Below, piece after piece: positions 48,670 to 58,211 of a DNA stretch of 64,000 nt. This DNA comes from Chloroflexota bacterium (GTDB lineage: Bacteria > Chloroflexota > Anaerolineae > Anaerolineales > Villigracilaceae). Location of the stretch: the NCBI GenBank assembly GCA_016191845.1, contig JACPVF010000011.1:1-64000 (forward strand). Reading direction: 5' to 3'. The notes beneath the pieces are model-generated. The model saw only the letters and a program-made list of their open reading frames with translations, made no database searches and was not told the DNA's origin. The translations under genes and the position numbers were made by a program. Position 1 is the stretch's first letter, and each line of letters begins with the position of its first letter.

Positions 48670-50214
48670 CTATGGGGCTTTAATGGCTTGATTAGACTCT
48701 TCCAATGCAGTAAGAAGCTCATCCTGCATTTGAGCAGCAGTCAATGTATCACTAGCAGCAAGATCCTTAAGTTCTTCAGGGTCATCTGCCAAATCGTAAA
48801 GTTCAGACACCTTGTCATAATTCCCATACCCTGCATAATGTATCAGTTTCTTTGTACCTTTGATCAAGGTGACGCTGGCAATTGTGATCGGGGCAAAGGC
48901 TGAATTCGTCTTGGCGACCATCGAGTAAATACTGCGCCCCTGATCTTCCACTCCACCAAAACCTGGTAAAACCTCCCCTTCCATATCCAGGTTTGGTTCT
49001 TTTCCTGCTAAAGATACCAGAGTTGGTAATAGGTCGATGTTGCTGGTTGGAGCGTAAACGTCTCGCCGAGTAGTTTGCCCGGGCGATAGAATAATCAAGG
49101 GAATATGAATTACTGAATCGAACAGCAGGGCAGTGTTGTGTCCATGCTCACCGCGCTCGAACAATTGACCGTGATCCGAAGTAATGATTACGTAGGAAGT
49201 ATCCAAAATTCCGCTTTGCTCGAGACCCTCAAGAAAGTGACCCAAATCGGCGTCCACATCAGTGATAAATTCGTCATAAGCCTGGCGCAAACGAATTAGA
49301 TTCTTCTCTGGACGGTGCATATCTGTCAAAATATGCTCGGGCTTCGAAACAGGAGAATATCCATCCTTCTTAAATCGACCCACGAATTCTTTTCGTGCGT
49401 TATAAGGCTCATGCGGAGTCCACAAATGAAAGTAGCCCAAAAATGGCTTATCTAGCGCAGAGGCTTCTATAATCTTCCGCAGAATGGCATCAAAAGTATC
49501 GCGATTTGTATACGTATACCAACTGTTGGTGGGTAGTCCAAATGGATATTCCTCCGACTTGCGTGTTTCTTCAGAAGACCCTAAAAGCTCAAGAAGACCT
49601 AGAAGCGGCGATCCGGACAACGGTCCGTCGTTATTCTGCCGAATGGCCAGGAAATCGCCATAGGCATAGAATGAAAGCACAGGGTCGAGATCCGATCCCC
49701 TGCTGAGTGAAAGTGTCAATAATTCACGGCCTGCAAAGGTAAAGGGCAAATGGTCGTTTATATCCGCCTTGAATTGATGCAACAACATTTCTGCCAACAT
49801 GTTCTGGGTAAAAGCCATGCGATGATACTCACCCCCAACCCACTGGAAGATGTTCCTATCAACCAGGCTTCTTTTAACCAGACCTGAAATATTTATAGCG
49901 CGATGCGTCCAGGGGTATGTGCCAGTCAGCATGGACGCTGTTCCCGCCGTAGTGAAATTCCCACCCGAAAAATGGGAATGATATACCGTAGCTCGACCGG
50001 CAAAACGTTCCATCGAAGCACTGGTATGACGCGGGTATCCGTATAGAGAAAGGTGGTTTGCAGACAGCGTATCCAGAACAATAATCAAAATATTGGGTTT
50101 CTTCTGAGGTTGCAGCCAATTCGAAAACACATCCATCTGCCTTGGAAACAAGGCGGGCAACACAGAGGCCCCCATCACTTTGAGAACATCACGTCTGGTT
50201 ATACCTTTGTTCAT
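48670..50214 (-). CDS. Tat-exported sulfatase-fold hydrolase/phosphotransferase, copy 2
   Basis: 514 residues, a paralogue of the protein at 42160. Tat motif ITRRDVLKVMG, metal region PNILIIVLDTLSANHLSLYGY (Asp48), altered nucleophile motif TTAGT (Thr88, Thr89, Ala90, Gly91, Thr92) in place of CxPxR, and ITSDHGQLFERGEHGH for the metal Asp-His. Both copies also share the YPFGLPTNSWYTYTNRD-type and FLGYFHLWTPHEPYNARKEF-type segments. The DNA is clearly AT-richer than copy 1, so it is not a recent in-place duplication; acquisition with the neighbouring glycan genes is more likely. The partner membrane protein gene ends 3 nt upstream. Confidence 0.87.
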   Translation of the reverse strand: MNKGITRRDVLKVMGASVLPALFPRQMDVFSNWLQPQKKPNILIIVLDTLSANHLSLYGYPRHTSASMERFAGRATVYHSHFSGGNFTTAGTASMLTGTYPWTHRAINISGLVKRSLVDRNIFQWVGGEYHRMAFTQNMLAEMLLHQFKADINDHLPFTFAGRELLTLSLSRGSDLDPVLSFYAYGDFLAIRQNNDGPLSGSPLLGLLELLGSSEETRKSEEYPFGLPTNSWYTYTNRDTFDAILRKIIEASALDKPFLGYFHLWTPHEPYNARKEFVGRFKKDGYSPVSKPEHILTDMHRPEKNLIRLRQAYDEFITDVDADLGHFLEGLEQSGILDTSYVIITSDHGQLFERGEHGHNTALLFDSVIHIPLIILSPGQTTRRDVYAPTSNIDLLPTLVSLAGKEPNLDMEGEVLPGFGGVEDQGRSIYSMVAKTNSAFAPITIASVTLIKGTKKLIHYAGYGNYDKVSELYDLADDPEELKDLAASDTLTAAQMQDELLTALEESNQAIKAP

Positions 50215-50217
50215 TTT

Positions 50218-50760
50218 CTATCCTGTCATTCTAAATAAAATTACAAGAAAAGAAATGGCCGTAATCGGCGCATATATATACAAAAAGATGGTCATCTGAT
50301 CGGTCACAAAAACAATAACTCGATTAACAAAGGAAAACTTCGCAGATACCCAAAACAAAATCACATTCAGTATTCCAAATATCATCAGAGCAAATAAAGC
50401 AGCCTTCAAACGATCGACCTCCTGAAAGGCAATCAAATAACTCATCAAATACACGACGCCCAGTAAAAAAACGACAGTCAGGGTACCGTGGGTTTGAAAT
50501 CTGTCTCTCAAAAAAGAGGGGGGCAGGGCGGCGGCCAGCATGAGCACAAGAAAAATATAGACCACACTCTCTACAAACTCATTGACTATGCCATACGAGT
50601 AGATTATTCCAATTTCACCCAAATTAAGGTAGAACAACCAGGCGGGCATTTTCCAAAAAAAGGTAATCGTCATCCATCCGTACAATACAAAAACAAGGAC
50701 CGCATATACAGGTAATACCGCCTTAAGGTCTGGCAGGCGAGCCTTGAGTACTTGCATCAT
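50218..50760 (-). CDS. Six-helix membrane protein, partner of sulfatase-fold copy 2
   Basis: 180 residues from ATG 50760, which has GGAGATG at good spacing; a second ATG follows directly. It shares length, helix pattern and three motifs with the protein at 43692 (see that entry). In both modules the membrane gene comes first and touches the sulfatase-fold gene, so the two products probably act together. LtaS and EptA carry a comparable pair of parts (N-terminal helices plus external catalytic domain) in one chain, which suggests that this is a split version. That is inference. Confidence 0.8.
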   Translation of the reverse strand: MMQVLKARLPDLKAVLPVYAVLVFVLYGWMTITFFWKMPAWLFYLNLGEIGIIYSYGIVNEFVESVVYIFLVLMLAAALPPSFLRDRFQTHGTLTVVFLLGVVYLMSYLIAFQEVDRLKAALFALMIFGILNVILFWVSAKFSFVNRVIVFVTDQMTIFLYIYAPITAISFLVILFRMTG

Positions 50761-50822
50761 AATGCCATCTCCAATGAGATAAAATACTCCAAAACATGAA
50801 GTCAATTTTATACACCAGTTAG

Positions 50823-50828
50823 TATAAT
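50823..50828 (+). promoter_or_regulatory. -10 box of mutS
   Basis: TATAAT at 50823-50828, 27 nt before ATG 50856. The -35 region is weak. The minus strand carries TTGACT with a poor TTATCT 17 bp on, facing the membrane-protein gene. Confidence 0.5.
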
Positions 50829-50855
50829 AAGTCAAACCACTCACCGCGAGAGCCC

Positions 50856-53417
50856 ATGTCCAACGACGATATCACCCCTGTCCGCCAGCAATACCTGGAA
50901 ATCAAGCGCAACCACCCCAACGAGATTCTGTTCTTCCGCCTCGGCGATTTCTACGAGACCTTCGACGAAGATGCCGAGATCACGGCCCGCGAACTGGACA
51001 TCGTGCTGACCTCGCGTCCCGTGGGCAAGGGCGTGCGCGCGCCGCTGGCGGGTATTCCCTATCATGCAGTGGAAAACTACCTCGCACGACTGATCGAGAA
51101 GGGCTATCACGTCGCCATCTGTGAACAGGTCGGCGACCAGCCCACCAAGGGCATCTTTCCGCGCAAAGTGGTGCGGATCGTCACGCCTGGGACGGTCGTC
51201 GAGCCTGGATTGCTGCCTGGGGATGCGAACAACTATCTGGCCGCCGTTTTCCTGGACACTTCGGCTTCGCTCAGCGCAGGTTCAAAATCCGCCGCTGTAG
51301 CCTATGCCGACATCACCACGGGTGAATTCGCCGTGACCGAACTGAGCACCGAGGCAGTCCGCGCCGAGTTGACGCGCCTGCGTCCCGCTGAAATCCTCCA
51401 CCCTGACAATCAAACACTCAACGACGGGATTCAGGGACACCTGACCCCCCTCCCCGCCTGGCGCTTCGAGCCTGGCAAATGCGAGGAGACGCTGCTCTCG
51501 CACTTCAAGGCAGGCTCACTGGATGGATTCGGCATCAAGGGACATTCGCTCGCCATCCGCGCAGCGGGTGTGATCGTGCAATACTTGCGGGACACCCAGC
51601 CCGACTCGCTCAACCTGCTGACGGGGCTGCGCCACTACAGCCTGTCCGAGTTCATGACGTTGGACGCGGCCACCCGTAGAAATTTAGAATTAACCGAGAC
51701 TCTGCGCGGCGAGGTCAAAGGCTCGCTACTGAGCGTGCTCGACCAGACCGTCACGCCGATGGGCAAACGCCTGATCCGTGCCTGGGTCAGCCAGCCACTG
51801 TTGACCGTGGACAAGATCCGCACGCGGCAGGATGGCGTGCAATACTTCTTCGACAATGGCATGCTTCGCGCCGAGACGCGCGCCGCGCTCAAGCCGCTGG
51901 CCGACCTGGAACGGCTGGTCAACCGCGTCATCGCGGGACAGGCCCAACCGCGTGATCTGGTGGCGATGCGCAGTACGCTAGGCCAATTGCCCAAGGTGAA
52001 GGAATCCATTGGCCAAAACAGTGCTTTGCCCCGCATCGAATTATCAGACAACGAAGTATCGCTGCTCCAATCCGCCATCGACGATGACCCGCCCGCCACC
52101 CTGCAAAATACGGGCATCATCCGCGCGGGATATTCGGCGGAACTGGACGGGGTGATCGACGCCTCCAAGCATGCCCGCGAGTGGATCGCCAACCTCGAAA
52201 GCGTGGAGCGCGAAAAGACAGGCATCAAGACTCTCAAGGTCGGATACAACAAAGTCTTCGGCTACTACATAGAGATCTCGCGCGGCGCGGCCGACAAGGC
52301 GCCCGAGACCTACATCCGCAAGCAAACACTGGTCAATGCAGAACGCTTCATCACGCCCGAGATGAAGGAATACGAAACGCTGGTGCTCAATGCCGAGGAG
52401 CGCATCCGCGAGATCGAGTTGCGGCTGTTCAGGGAAGTCTGCGCGGAGTTGGCCAAGTCGGCAGTTCGGCTGCTCGAAACGGCGCGCGCCCTGGCCGAGC
52501 TCGACACACTGGCGGCCTTAGCCGAGGCGTCCGCTTTGGGTGGCTACAACAGGCCCGAGGTCCAGGAGGGATTTGGGCTCGACATCCAGGAGGGACGCCA
52601 TCCCGTCGTCGAGCAGTCCCTGCGCGGCGACCGTTACGTCCCGAACGACATCCACTTCGAGACAGGGGAGATCGTGCGCGTCATCACGGGGCCGAATATG
52701 AGCGGCAAATCGACCTATCTGCGGCAGGCGGCGCTGATTGTGCTGATGGCGCAGATGGGATCGTTCGTGCCCGCCGCCTCGGCGCGCATCGGGCTGGTGG
52801 ACCGCATCTTCACCCGCATTGGCGCGCAGGATGAGATCCACGCGGGACAATCGACCTTCATGGTCGAGATGATCGAGGCCGCCAACATTCTGCATCACGC
52901 CACCCCGCGCTCGCTGCTGATCCTCGACGAGATCGGGCGCGGCACCTCGACCTACGACGGCGTCTCGATTGCGTGGGGCATGATCGAGTACATTCATAAT
53001 CATCCACAACTGCGTGCCAAGACCCTGTTCGCCACGCACTACCATGAATTGACCCAACTGGCCGATCTGTTGCCCGGCGTGCGCAATTACAACGTGGCGG
53101 TCAGCGAAGCGGATGGCAAGGTGGTCTTCCTGCACAAGATCGTGCCTGGCGGCGCGGACCGTTCGTACGGCATCCACGTGGCGCAACTGGCAGGGCTGCC
53201 CAAGCCTGTGGTCACACGTGCCAACGAGATCATGGCTGAGTTGGAGAAAACCTCGGGCCGCGCGGTGAAGATCAACCCTCACACAGCCCAACAGGTGGCG
53301 CTCTTCCCCGAGACCAATCCGCTATTGGATGAGTTGAAGTCGCTGGACGTGAACGAACTTTCTCCCATCGAGGCGCTCAACAAGTTGTTCGAATGGCAGA
53401 AGAAATTCACGAAATGA
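50856..53417 (+). CDS. mutS: DNA mismatch repair protein MutS
   Basis: 853 residues, the same length as E. coli MutS1. The mismatch-contacting Phe-x-Glu is FYETF (Phe32, Glu34). Core and clamp domains follow, and the ATPase domain begins near residue 600 with Walker A GPNMSGKSTYLRQ (~613) and continues with IFTRIGAQDEIHAGQSTFMVEM, LLILDEIGRGTSTYDG and ATHYHELTQL. It recognises mispairs and signals MutL. The C-terminal tetramerisation-like tail is kept. No mutL is nearby. The stop overlaps the start of a membrane glycosyltransferase-like gene by 4 nt, so a repair gene drives a glycan gene. Confidence 0.97.
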   Translation: MSNDDITPVRQQYLEIKRNHPNEILFFRLGDFYETFDEDAEITARELDIVLTSRPVGKGVRAPLAGIPYHAVENYLARLIEKGYHVAICEQVGDQPTKGIFPRKVVRIVTPGTVVEPGLLPGDANNYLAAVFLDTSASLSAGSKSAAVAYADITTGEFAVTELSTEAVRAELTRLRPAEILHPDNQTLNDGIQGHLTPLPAWRFEPGKCEETLLSHFKAGSLDGFGIKGHSLAIRAAGVIVQYLRDTQPDSLNLLTGLRHYSLSEFMTLDAATRRNLELTETLRGEVKGSLLSVLDQTVTPMGKRLIRAWVSQPLLTVDKIRTRQDGVQYFFDNGMLRAETRAALKPLADLERLVNRVIAGQAQPRDLVAMRSTLGQLPKVKESIGQNSALPRIELSDNEVSLLQSAIDDDPPATLQNTGIIRAGYSAELDGVIDASKHAREWIANLESVEREKTGIKTLKVGYNKVFGYYIEISRGAADKAPETYIRKQTLVNAERFITPEMKEYETLVLNAEERIREIELRLFREVCAELAKSAVRLLETARALAELDTLAALAEASALGGYNRPEVQEGFGLDIQEGRHPVVEQSLRGDRYVPNDIHFETGEIVRVITGPNMSGKSTYLRQAALIVLMAQMGSFVPAASARIGLVDRIFTRIGAQDEIHAGQSTFMVEMIEAANILHHATPRSLLILDEIGRGTSTYDGVSIAWGMIEYIHNHPQLRAKTLFATHYHELTQLADLLPGVRNYNVAVSEADGKVVFLHKIVPGGADRSYGIHVAQLAGLPKPVVTRANEIMAELEKTSGRAVKINPHTAQQVALFPETNPLLDELKSLDVNELSPIEALNKLFEWQKKFTK

Positions 53418-54949
53418 AGAGCGTCCGATCGTTGAGCAGGGATGACGCCGTAAAGCTTTTGCTCCTGGCTTCCATCCTGCTCGGCGGCTGGTTCCGTTTC
53501 TTTCCCGCCTTCCTGGCCGGCTTCCCCGTCAACGACGGCGGCATGTTCTTCGTCATGATGAAGGACCTGCAGGCCAACCACTTCCTCCCGCCGCTTTTCA
53601 CCAGCTACAACCACCTCGACATCCCCTTCGCCTACCCGCCACTGACCCTGTACCTCGGCGCGGCCTTGAACAGTCTGCTGGGTCTGTCCCTGTTGGATGT
53701 CCTGCGCTGGTTGCCCGCCCTGGTCAACACCATCTGCATCCCCGCACTGTATCTACTGGCCAAGGAACTTCTCGAAGATGACCTCCAAGCCGCGCTATCG
53801 GCCCTTGTCTTCGCACTGACCCCGCATCTGATGGACTGGCTCTCGATGGGCGGCGGCCTCACCCGCAGTTTCGGTACGCTGTTCATGCTGCTGACCGCCC
53901 TCTTTGCCTATCGGCTGTTCGCGCGAGGTGGAAAAAACAACATCGTCTGGACGATCCTGTTCGGCGGCCTGACCGTCCTGAGTCACACCGAATCGACCGT
54001 CTTTGCCATCGCCCTGCCGATCCTGTTTTGGCTCTTCACATCCCGCAGCCGGGCGGGACTCGTCCACGGGATGTGGGTGGCCCTGGGCGTGATCGCGCTG
54101 GCGGGTCCATGGTACGGTTTGGTCGTATCCCGCTATGGGATCGAGACTCTGCTCTCCGCCCTGAGGACGGGCGGTCACACCCCGTTGGTGGTCCTGCTCC
54201 TGTTCGACATCCGCACCTTGACCGCCGAGCCTTTCCTTGACCTGCTGGGGGCGCTCGGAGTCCTCGGCGTGGTCACGCTGACGGTCCGCAGGCGTCACCT
54301 CGTCCCTGCCCTGCTGGTCACCATCTACCTGGTCGAGACGCGCAGCGCCCACACGGTCGGGAACATCGCCCTCGCCATGGGAGCGGGAACTTTTCTGGCT
54401 GAGGTGCTCCTGCCCGCACTCCAGAACCGAGTCGCGTTGCTGTTGGCGCTGATGGCTCCTTTCCTGCTGGGCAACGCCATATACCACGGCTACGTGATTT
54501 CGCTCGACCATGTCTCCGCTGCGGACCGCTCCGCGATGGAGTGGGTCATGCAGAATACGCCCACCGAAAGCCGCTTTCTCGTGCTGACGGGTGAACCCAC
54601 TGCCATGTGCGACTCGGTCGGCGAGTGGTTCCCCGCGCTGACGGATCGTCATAGTCTGATCACCATCCAGGGCCGCGAGTGGACCCTGGGGACCGACCTC
54701 GAAGAGGTCCTCCGCCGCCGCATCGCTGTCGAAGCCTGCCTCGATGGCGACCTGGACTGTCTCGAACAGGAAATCGGCTATTTTGGAGCGCCCGATTACA
54801 TCTACATCTCCGCCAACATCCCTACCAATTCCTGCAAAGATCTGAAGAATCCGCTGCCCACACGCAGCCTTTTCCTGAGCCTGACAAGCTCGCCCGACTA
54901 TCAGGTCGAGTACCAGAGCGGGGGCATATCCATCTTTTCTAAAAAATAA
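53414..54949 (+). CDS. Polytopic membrane glycosyltransferase-like protein
   Basis: 511 residues from ATG 53414, which overlaps the mutS stop (ATGA); an ATG 21 nt further upstream is possible. About ten to twelve hydrophobic segments follow a short charged N-terminus. The first outer loop FPVNDGGMFFVMMKDLQANH is the acidic loop expected of GT-C enzymes (Asn-Asp), and SYNHLDIPFAYPPLTLYLGA is a second landmark. A soluble C-terminal ~130 residues contains five cysteines. It probably transfers a sugar from a polyprenyl carrier outside the cell. The DNA here has the GC-rich character of mutS rather than of the 44-50 kb block. Confidence 0.78.
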   Translation: MKSVRSLSRDDAVKLLLLASILLGGWFRFFPAFLAGFPVNDGGMFFVMMKDLQANHFLPPLFTSYNHLDIPFAYPPLTLYLGAALNSLLGLSLLDVLRWLPALVNTICIPALYLLAKELLEDDLQAALSALVFALTPHLMDWLSMGGGLTRSFGTLFMLLTALFAYRLFARGGKNNIVWTILFGGLTVLSHTESTVFAIALPILFWLFTSRSRAGLVHGMWVALGVIALAGPWYGLVVSRYGIETLLSALRTGGHTPLVVLLLFDIRTLTAEPFLDLLGALGVLGVVTLTVRRRHLVPALLVTIYLVETRSAHTVGNIALAMGAGTFLAEVLLPALQNRVALLLALMAPFLLGNAIYHGYVISLDHVSAADRSAMEWVMQNTPTESRFLVLTGEPTAMCDSVGEWFPALTDRHSLITIQGREWTLGTDLEEVLRRRIAVEACLDGDLDCLEQEIGYFGAPDYIYISANIPTNSCKDLKNPLPTRSLFLSLTSSPDYQVEYQSGGISIFSKK

Positions 54950-54977
54950 TAAAAGCATGGCAAGGTGGAGCATGTCC

Positions 54978-55006
54978 TTGTCCAAACTGCCTGTTTCCCG
55001 TAGAAT
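54978..55006 (+). promoter_or_regulatory. Promoter of the second glycan cluster
   Basis: TTGTCC (54978-54983) and TAGAAT (55001-55006) are spaced 17 bp, 27 nt before ATG 55034. The -35 hexamer is the same as that of the rtcB leader promoter. Confidence 0.55.
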
Positions 55007-55033
55007 GACCTAAACCCTTAAGGAGATTTGGTC

Positions 55034-56218
55034 ATGGCGACAAACACAGAGTATGCCAACAGCGGGATCGAGTTGAGCATTGTGTTGCCGTGCCTGAACG
55101 AAGAACGCACGGTGGGGAATTGCGTTGAACAAGCCTTGACCTTTCTAACCGAATACGGCATCCGTGGCGAGATCCTCGTCGCTGACAACGGCAGCACCGA
55201 CCGTTCGGCCGAGATCGCCTCCGCCAAAGGAGCAATCGTGGTTCCCGTGGCGGAGAAAGGGTACGGTAGCGCCCTGCGCGGAGGATTCCGAGCGGCGCAA
55301 GGGAAATACATCATCATGGCCGATGCTGATGAAAGCTACGATCTCCTCCATTTGATGCCCTTCGTCGAGAAATTACGCCAGGGCTTCGACCTGGTGATGG
55401 GCAACCGTTTCATGGGCGGGATCAAGCCTGGGGCCATGCCCTGGCATCACAAATACATCGGCAACCCGATCCTGTCCTTCATCGGACAGCTTTTCTTCAA
55501 GACCCCCGCTCGGGATTTCCACTGTGGCCTGCGCGGTTTCACCAAATCTGCCGTGGAAAAAATGGAACTTCAGACTACGGGCATGGAACTAGCCAGCGAG
55601 ATTGTCATCAAGGCTTCCATCCTTGGGATGAAAGTGTGCGAAGTCCCCACTACCCTCTCCCCCGATGGCAGGGACCGTCCCCCACACCTACGTAGTTTTC
55701 GTGACGGCTGGCGGCATTTGCGATTTCTGCTGATCTACAGCCCTGCATGGCTATTTTTATATCCCGGGCTCGCGTTCACCATCCTAGGTGGAATTTTCAG
55801 CCTAATCCTCTTTTTTGGCCCTGTGGATATCGGTTTTCGGTATATAGATTTTCATAGTTTTATTGCAGCCGGGTCCCTGCTCTACATTGGAATGAACATG
55901 TTTTCCTTTGGGGTCATTACCCGAATCTACGCGTATTACAACGGCTTACTGCCCCGCACGCCGAGGTTCTTTTCCGTGTTTCACTACATTAACCTTGAAA
56001 TGGGCCTCGGTTTGGGAAGCCTGCTCATTCTAGCGGGGTTGTTGCTGGCAGGGAGGGCATTACTTCTCTCCTCAACTTTCGAACAGATCGGTTTTGACAA
56101 CAGCATCCGCCTGGTCTTTGGGGGCAGCCTGGCCCTCGTCAGTGGAGCGCAGGTCGTCCTGACCAGTTTTGTGTTGAGCATTCTAGGCCTAAGGCAAACA
56201 TCTGCAGCCGGCCGGTAG
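55034..56218 (+). CDS. GT2 glycosyltransferase of the dolichyl/polyprenyl-phosphate sugar synthase type
   Basis: 394 residues from ATG 55034 (AGGAG 8 nt upstream). The GT-A domain (~10-240) starts IELSIVLPCLNEERTVGNCV and contains EILVADNGSTDRSAEIA, GYGSALRGGFRAAQGKYIIM, the metal motif DADESY, and FHCGLRGFTKSAVE. Four hydrophobic segments follow (~240-380). This layout matches DPM1/GtrB-like enzymes that load a sugar onto polyprenyl phosphate; the product can feed the GT-C proteins encoded around it. It heads a five-gene plus-strand series through 61401. Confidence 0.92.
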   Translation: MATNTEYANSGIELSIVLPCLNEERTVGNCVEQALTFLTEYGIRGEILVADNGSTDRSAEIASAKGAIVVPVAEKGYGSALRGGFRAAQGKYIIMADADESYDLLHLMPFVEKLRQGFDLVMGNRFMGGIKPGAMPWHHKYIGNPILSFIGQLFFKTPARDFHCGLRGFTKSAVEKMELQTTGMELASEIVIKASILGMKVCEVPTTLSPDGRDRPPHLRSFRDGWRHLRFLLIYSPAWLFLYPGLAFTILGGIFSLILFFGPVDIGFRYIDFHSFIAAGSLLYIGMNMFSFGVITRIYAYYNGLLPRTPRFFSVFHYINLEMGLGLGSLLILAGLLLAGRALLLSSTFEQIGFDNSIRLVFGGSLALVSGAQVVLTSFVLSILGLRQTSAAGR

Positions 56219-56270
56219 CAGTTCCATCCATCATAAGTAATCAGACCTCAAAGTCCGCACCAGGAGAACC

Positions 56271-57122
56271 ATGATAAACCGCAATCTTTTGATCGACTTT
56301 CTCCGTGTCTACGCCTTCCAGCCAGCGACTGCCCTCTGGCGTGCCGTGGAAGTGGACGTTTTCCGCAGGCACATTCCCGATTCGGGAACCTGCCTTGATC
56401 TGGGTTGTGGTGATGGGAAATTGACAAGCATCCTGTTCGCACAAACTCCGCTGGGGCAGTTAAACTTCATTGGAATCGACGCCGATGAGGATGAAACCCG
56501 CCAGGCCGGGGTAAACAATTTCTACTCCCGCGTCCACACCTGTCTGGCTTCCCAAATTCCAGAAGCATCAGAAAGTATTGACCACATTATTTCGAACTCT
56601 GTCCTGGAACACATACCCGACATTGAGCCCGTGATCGCCGAGGCAGCACGGCTATTAAAGCCCGGAGGGACCTTTACTTTTTCAGTACCTTCAACCGGGT
56701 TTCACGAATGCCTGCACGGACCGCTGCTCCCCGGCGCATCCCGGGAGGCTTACCTTCGTCAGATGGACAAACGCCTGGCGCATTTCTATTATTTTGACTC
56801 GCAAGGCTGGAAGGAATTGCTGGAACGGAACGGCCTGGAGATCGCGAGTCAGGTTGGGTACTTCAACAGGGCGGAAGTCCATCGTTGGGAGACCATTTCC
56901 CGTTTTACAGCAGGGATCCTGTACCTCCTGAGCGGCCAAAAACTTGCTCCTATTCAGGTCCAAAAGAAATTGGGACTGCGCAAAGCGCAAAATACGACAA
57001 GACTGCCGGCCTGGCTTGCAAGTTTAATGGCGTCGATCCTGCTCTTGGGTCTGAATACAAAGGATAACCAAGATAAAAGCGGCTGTCTCCTCGTCCATGC
57101 ATATAAGAAAGCCGTCCATTAA
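56271..57122 (+). CDS. Class I SAM-dependent methyltransferase
   Basis: 283 residues with a Rossmann-type methyltransferase core: motif I CLDLGCGDGKL, acidic loop GIDADEDE, motif with SIDHIISNSVLEHIPDIEPV, and RLLKPGGTFTFSVPSTGFHE. The region after ~150 is longer than a minimal methyltransferase, with a C-terminal hydrophobic stretch (LPAWLASLMASILLLGL) that may lie at the membrane. It probably methylates a sugar or a lipid-linked intermediate of the surrounding pathway. Ribosome site AGGAGAACC. The next gene starts 12 nt downstream. Confidence 0.85.
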   Translation: MINRNLLIDFLRVYAFQPATALWRAVEVDVFRRHIPDSGTCLDLGCGDGKLTSILFAQTPLGQLNFIGIDADEDETRQAGVNNFYSRVHTCLASQIPEASESIDHIISNSVLEHIPDIEPVIAEAARLLKPGGTFTFSVPSTGFHECLHGPLLPGASREAYLRQMDKRLAHFYYFDSQGWKELLERNGLEIASQVGYFNRAEVHRWETISRFTAGILYLLSGQKLAPIQVQKKLGLRKAQNTTRLPAWLASLMASILLLGLNTKDNQDKSGCLLVHAYKKAVH

Positions 57123-57134
57123 CAAGGAGGCAGA

Positions 57135-58211
57135 ATGAAGGCTGAAGATCGCATCAACGTGGCCGTGGTCGGCCTAGGCTGGGTAGCCACCAACCGTCAC
57201 ATTCCTTTGATATTGCGAAATCCGCGATTGCACCTATTCGGTATCGTCGATAAACGCCCGGAGCGAATTCGTCTGCTTACCGAAAAATACCCGTGGTTGA
57301 AGACCAGCCTCTCAGAGGAAGGAGAAATGCCTTGGGGTGAGCATGTTCAGGCTGTACTCATTGCCACAGACCCATTGAATCACTTTGCGCTTGCCCAAAA
57401 AATGCTCCTCGCCGGAAAACACGTCCTGATGGAAAAGCCCCTGACGATGTCCCTAGAAGAAAGTCAGGAACTTTGCCGCCTGGCCGAAGCCACAAAGCGG
57501 CTCTGCTGTGTCGTACATAATTTCCAATTTGCACGTTCCACACTTCTGTTGCAAGAGATGATCGGGCAGGGAAAACTGGGCGACATTCTTGGCATTGAGG
57601 CGGTTCAGTTATCTAATCCCGGCAGGCGGCTGCCAACCTGGTACGAGAAACTTCCATTTGGACTGTTTTATGATGAGTCTCCCCACATGTTCTACATGCT
57701 AGAGGCGATTGGGAAGGGAAATCTCCAGCATATCGACTCTACCGTCATCCACTTGCCAAAACAGAACACGCCGCTTAGCGTATCTGGACAATACATTTGC
57801 GGATCCATCCCCGTCCGCTTGAATATGAATTTCAGGGCTCCGCTGAGCGAGTGGCACATTGCCGTGATGGGAAGCAAAGGTATCGGGATCGTGGATATTT
57901 TCAGGGATATTCTGGTCACCATGCCCAACGATGGACTGCATCGCGCGAGGGAAATCCTCACCAGCAGCGGTTCATTCATTTCCAGCCATCTCTGGGGCTT
58001 TGCAAAGTCAGGTCTTCTGCTTACTCGCGGAAACCTATTCTACGGAGCAGATCACGTGTGGAGCCGATTTGTGAAATGTATAGAAGACAGGGATGCTGCT
58101 CCCGAGATTTCGACTGCGCGCGGGGCCCGCATCGTAAGTCTCCAACACGAACTGATGGATCTCAGCAGCAAATTCGAATTAACTGCGAATGAAAATTCTG
58201 GCAATAAGTAA
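57135..58211 (+). CDS. Gfo/Idh/MocA-family oxidoreductase
   Basis: 358 residues. The N-terminal NAD(P)-binding Rossmann fold carries NVAVVGLGWVATNRHIP and continues with LFGIVDKRPERI; the family motif EKP is in KHVLMEKPLTMSLEES; the substrate domain follows from ~125, with DESPHMFYMLEAI supplying the catalytic-site Asp/His region. Such enzymes oxidise or reduce sugar and nucleotide-sugar carbons, fitting a glycan cluster. Ribosome site AAGGAGG. The C-terminus overlaps the next gene by 23 nt in a different frame. Confidence 0.9.
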   Translation: MKAEDRINVAVVGLGWVATNRHIPLILRNPRLHLFGIVDKRPERIRLLTEKYPWLKTSLSEEGEMPWGEHVQAVLIATDPLNHFALAQKMLLAGKHVLMEKPLTMSLEESQELCRLAEATKRLCCVVHNFQFARSTLLLQEMIGQGKLGDILGIEAVQLSNPGRRLPTWYEKLPFGLFYDESPHMFYMLEAIGKGNLQHIDSTVIHLPKQNTPLSVSGQYICGSIPVRLNMNFRAPLSEWHIAVMGSKGIGIVDIFRDILVTMPNDGLHRAREILTSSGSFISSHLWGFAKSGLLLTRGNLFYGADHVWSRFVKCIEDRDAAPEISTARGARIVSLQHELMDLSSKFELTANENSGNK

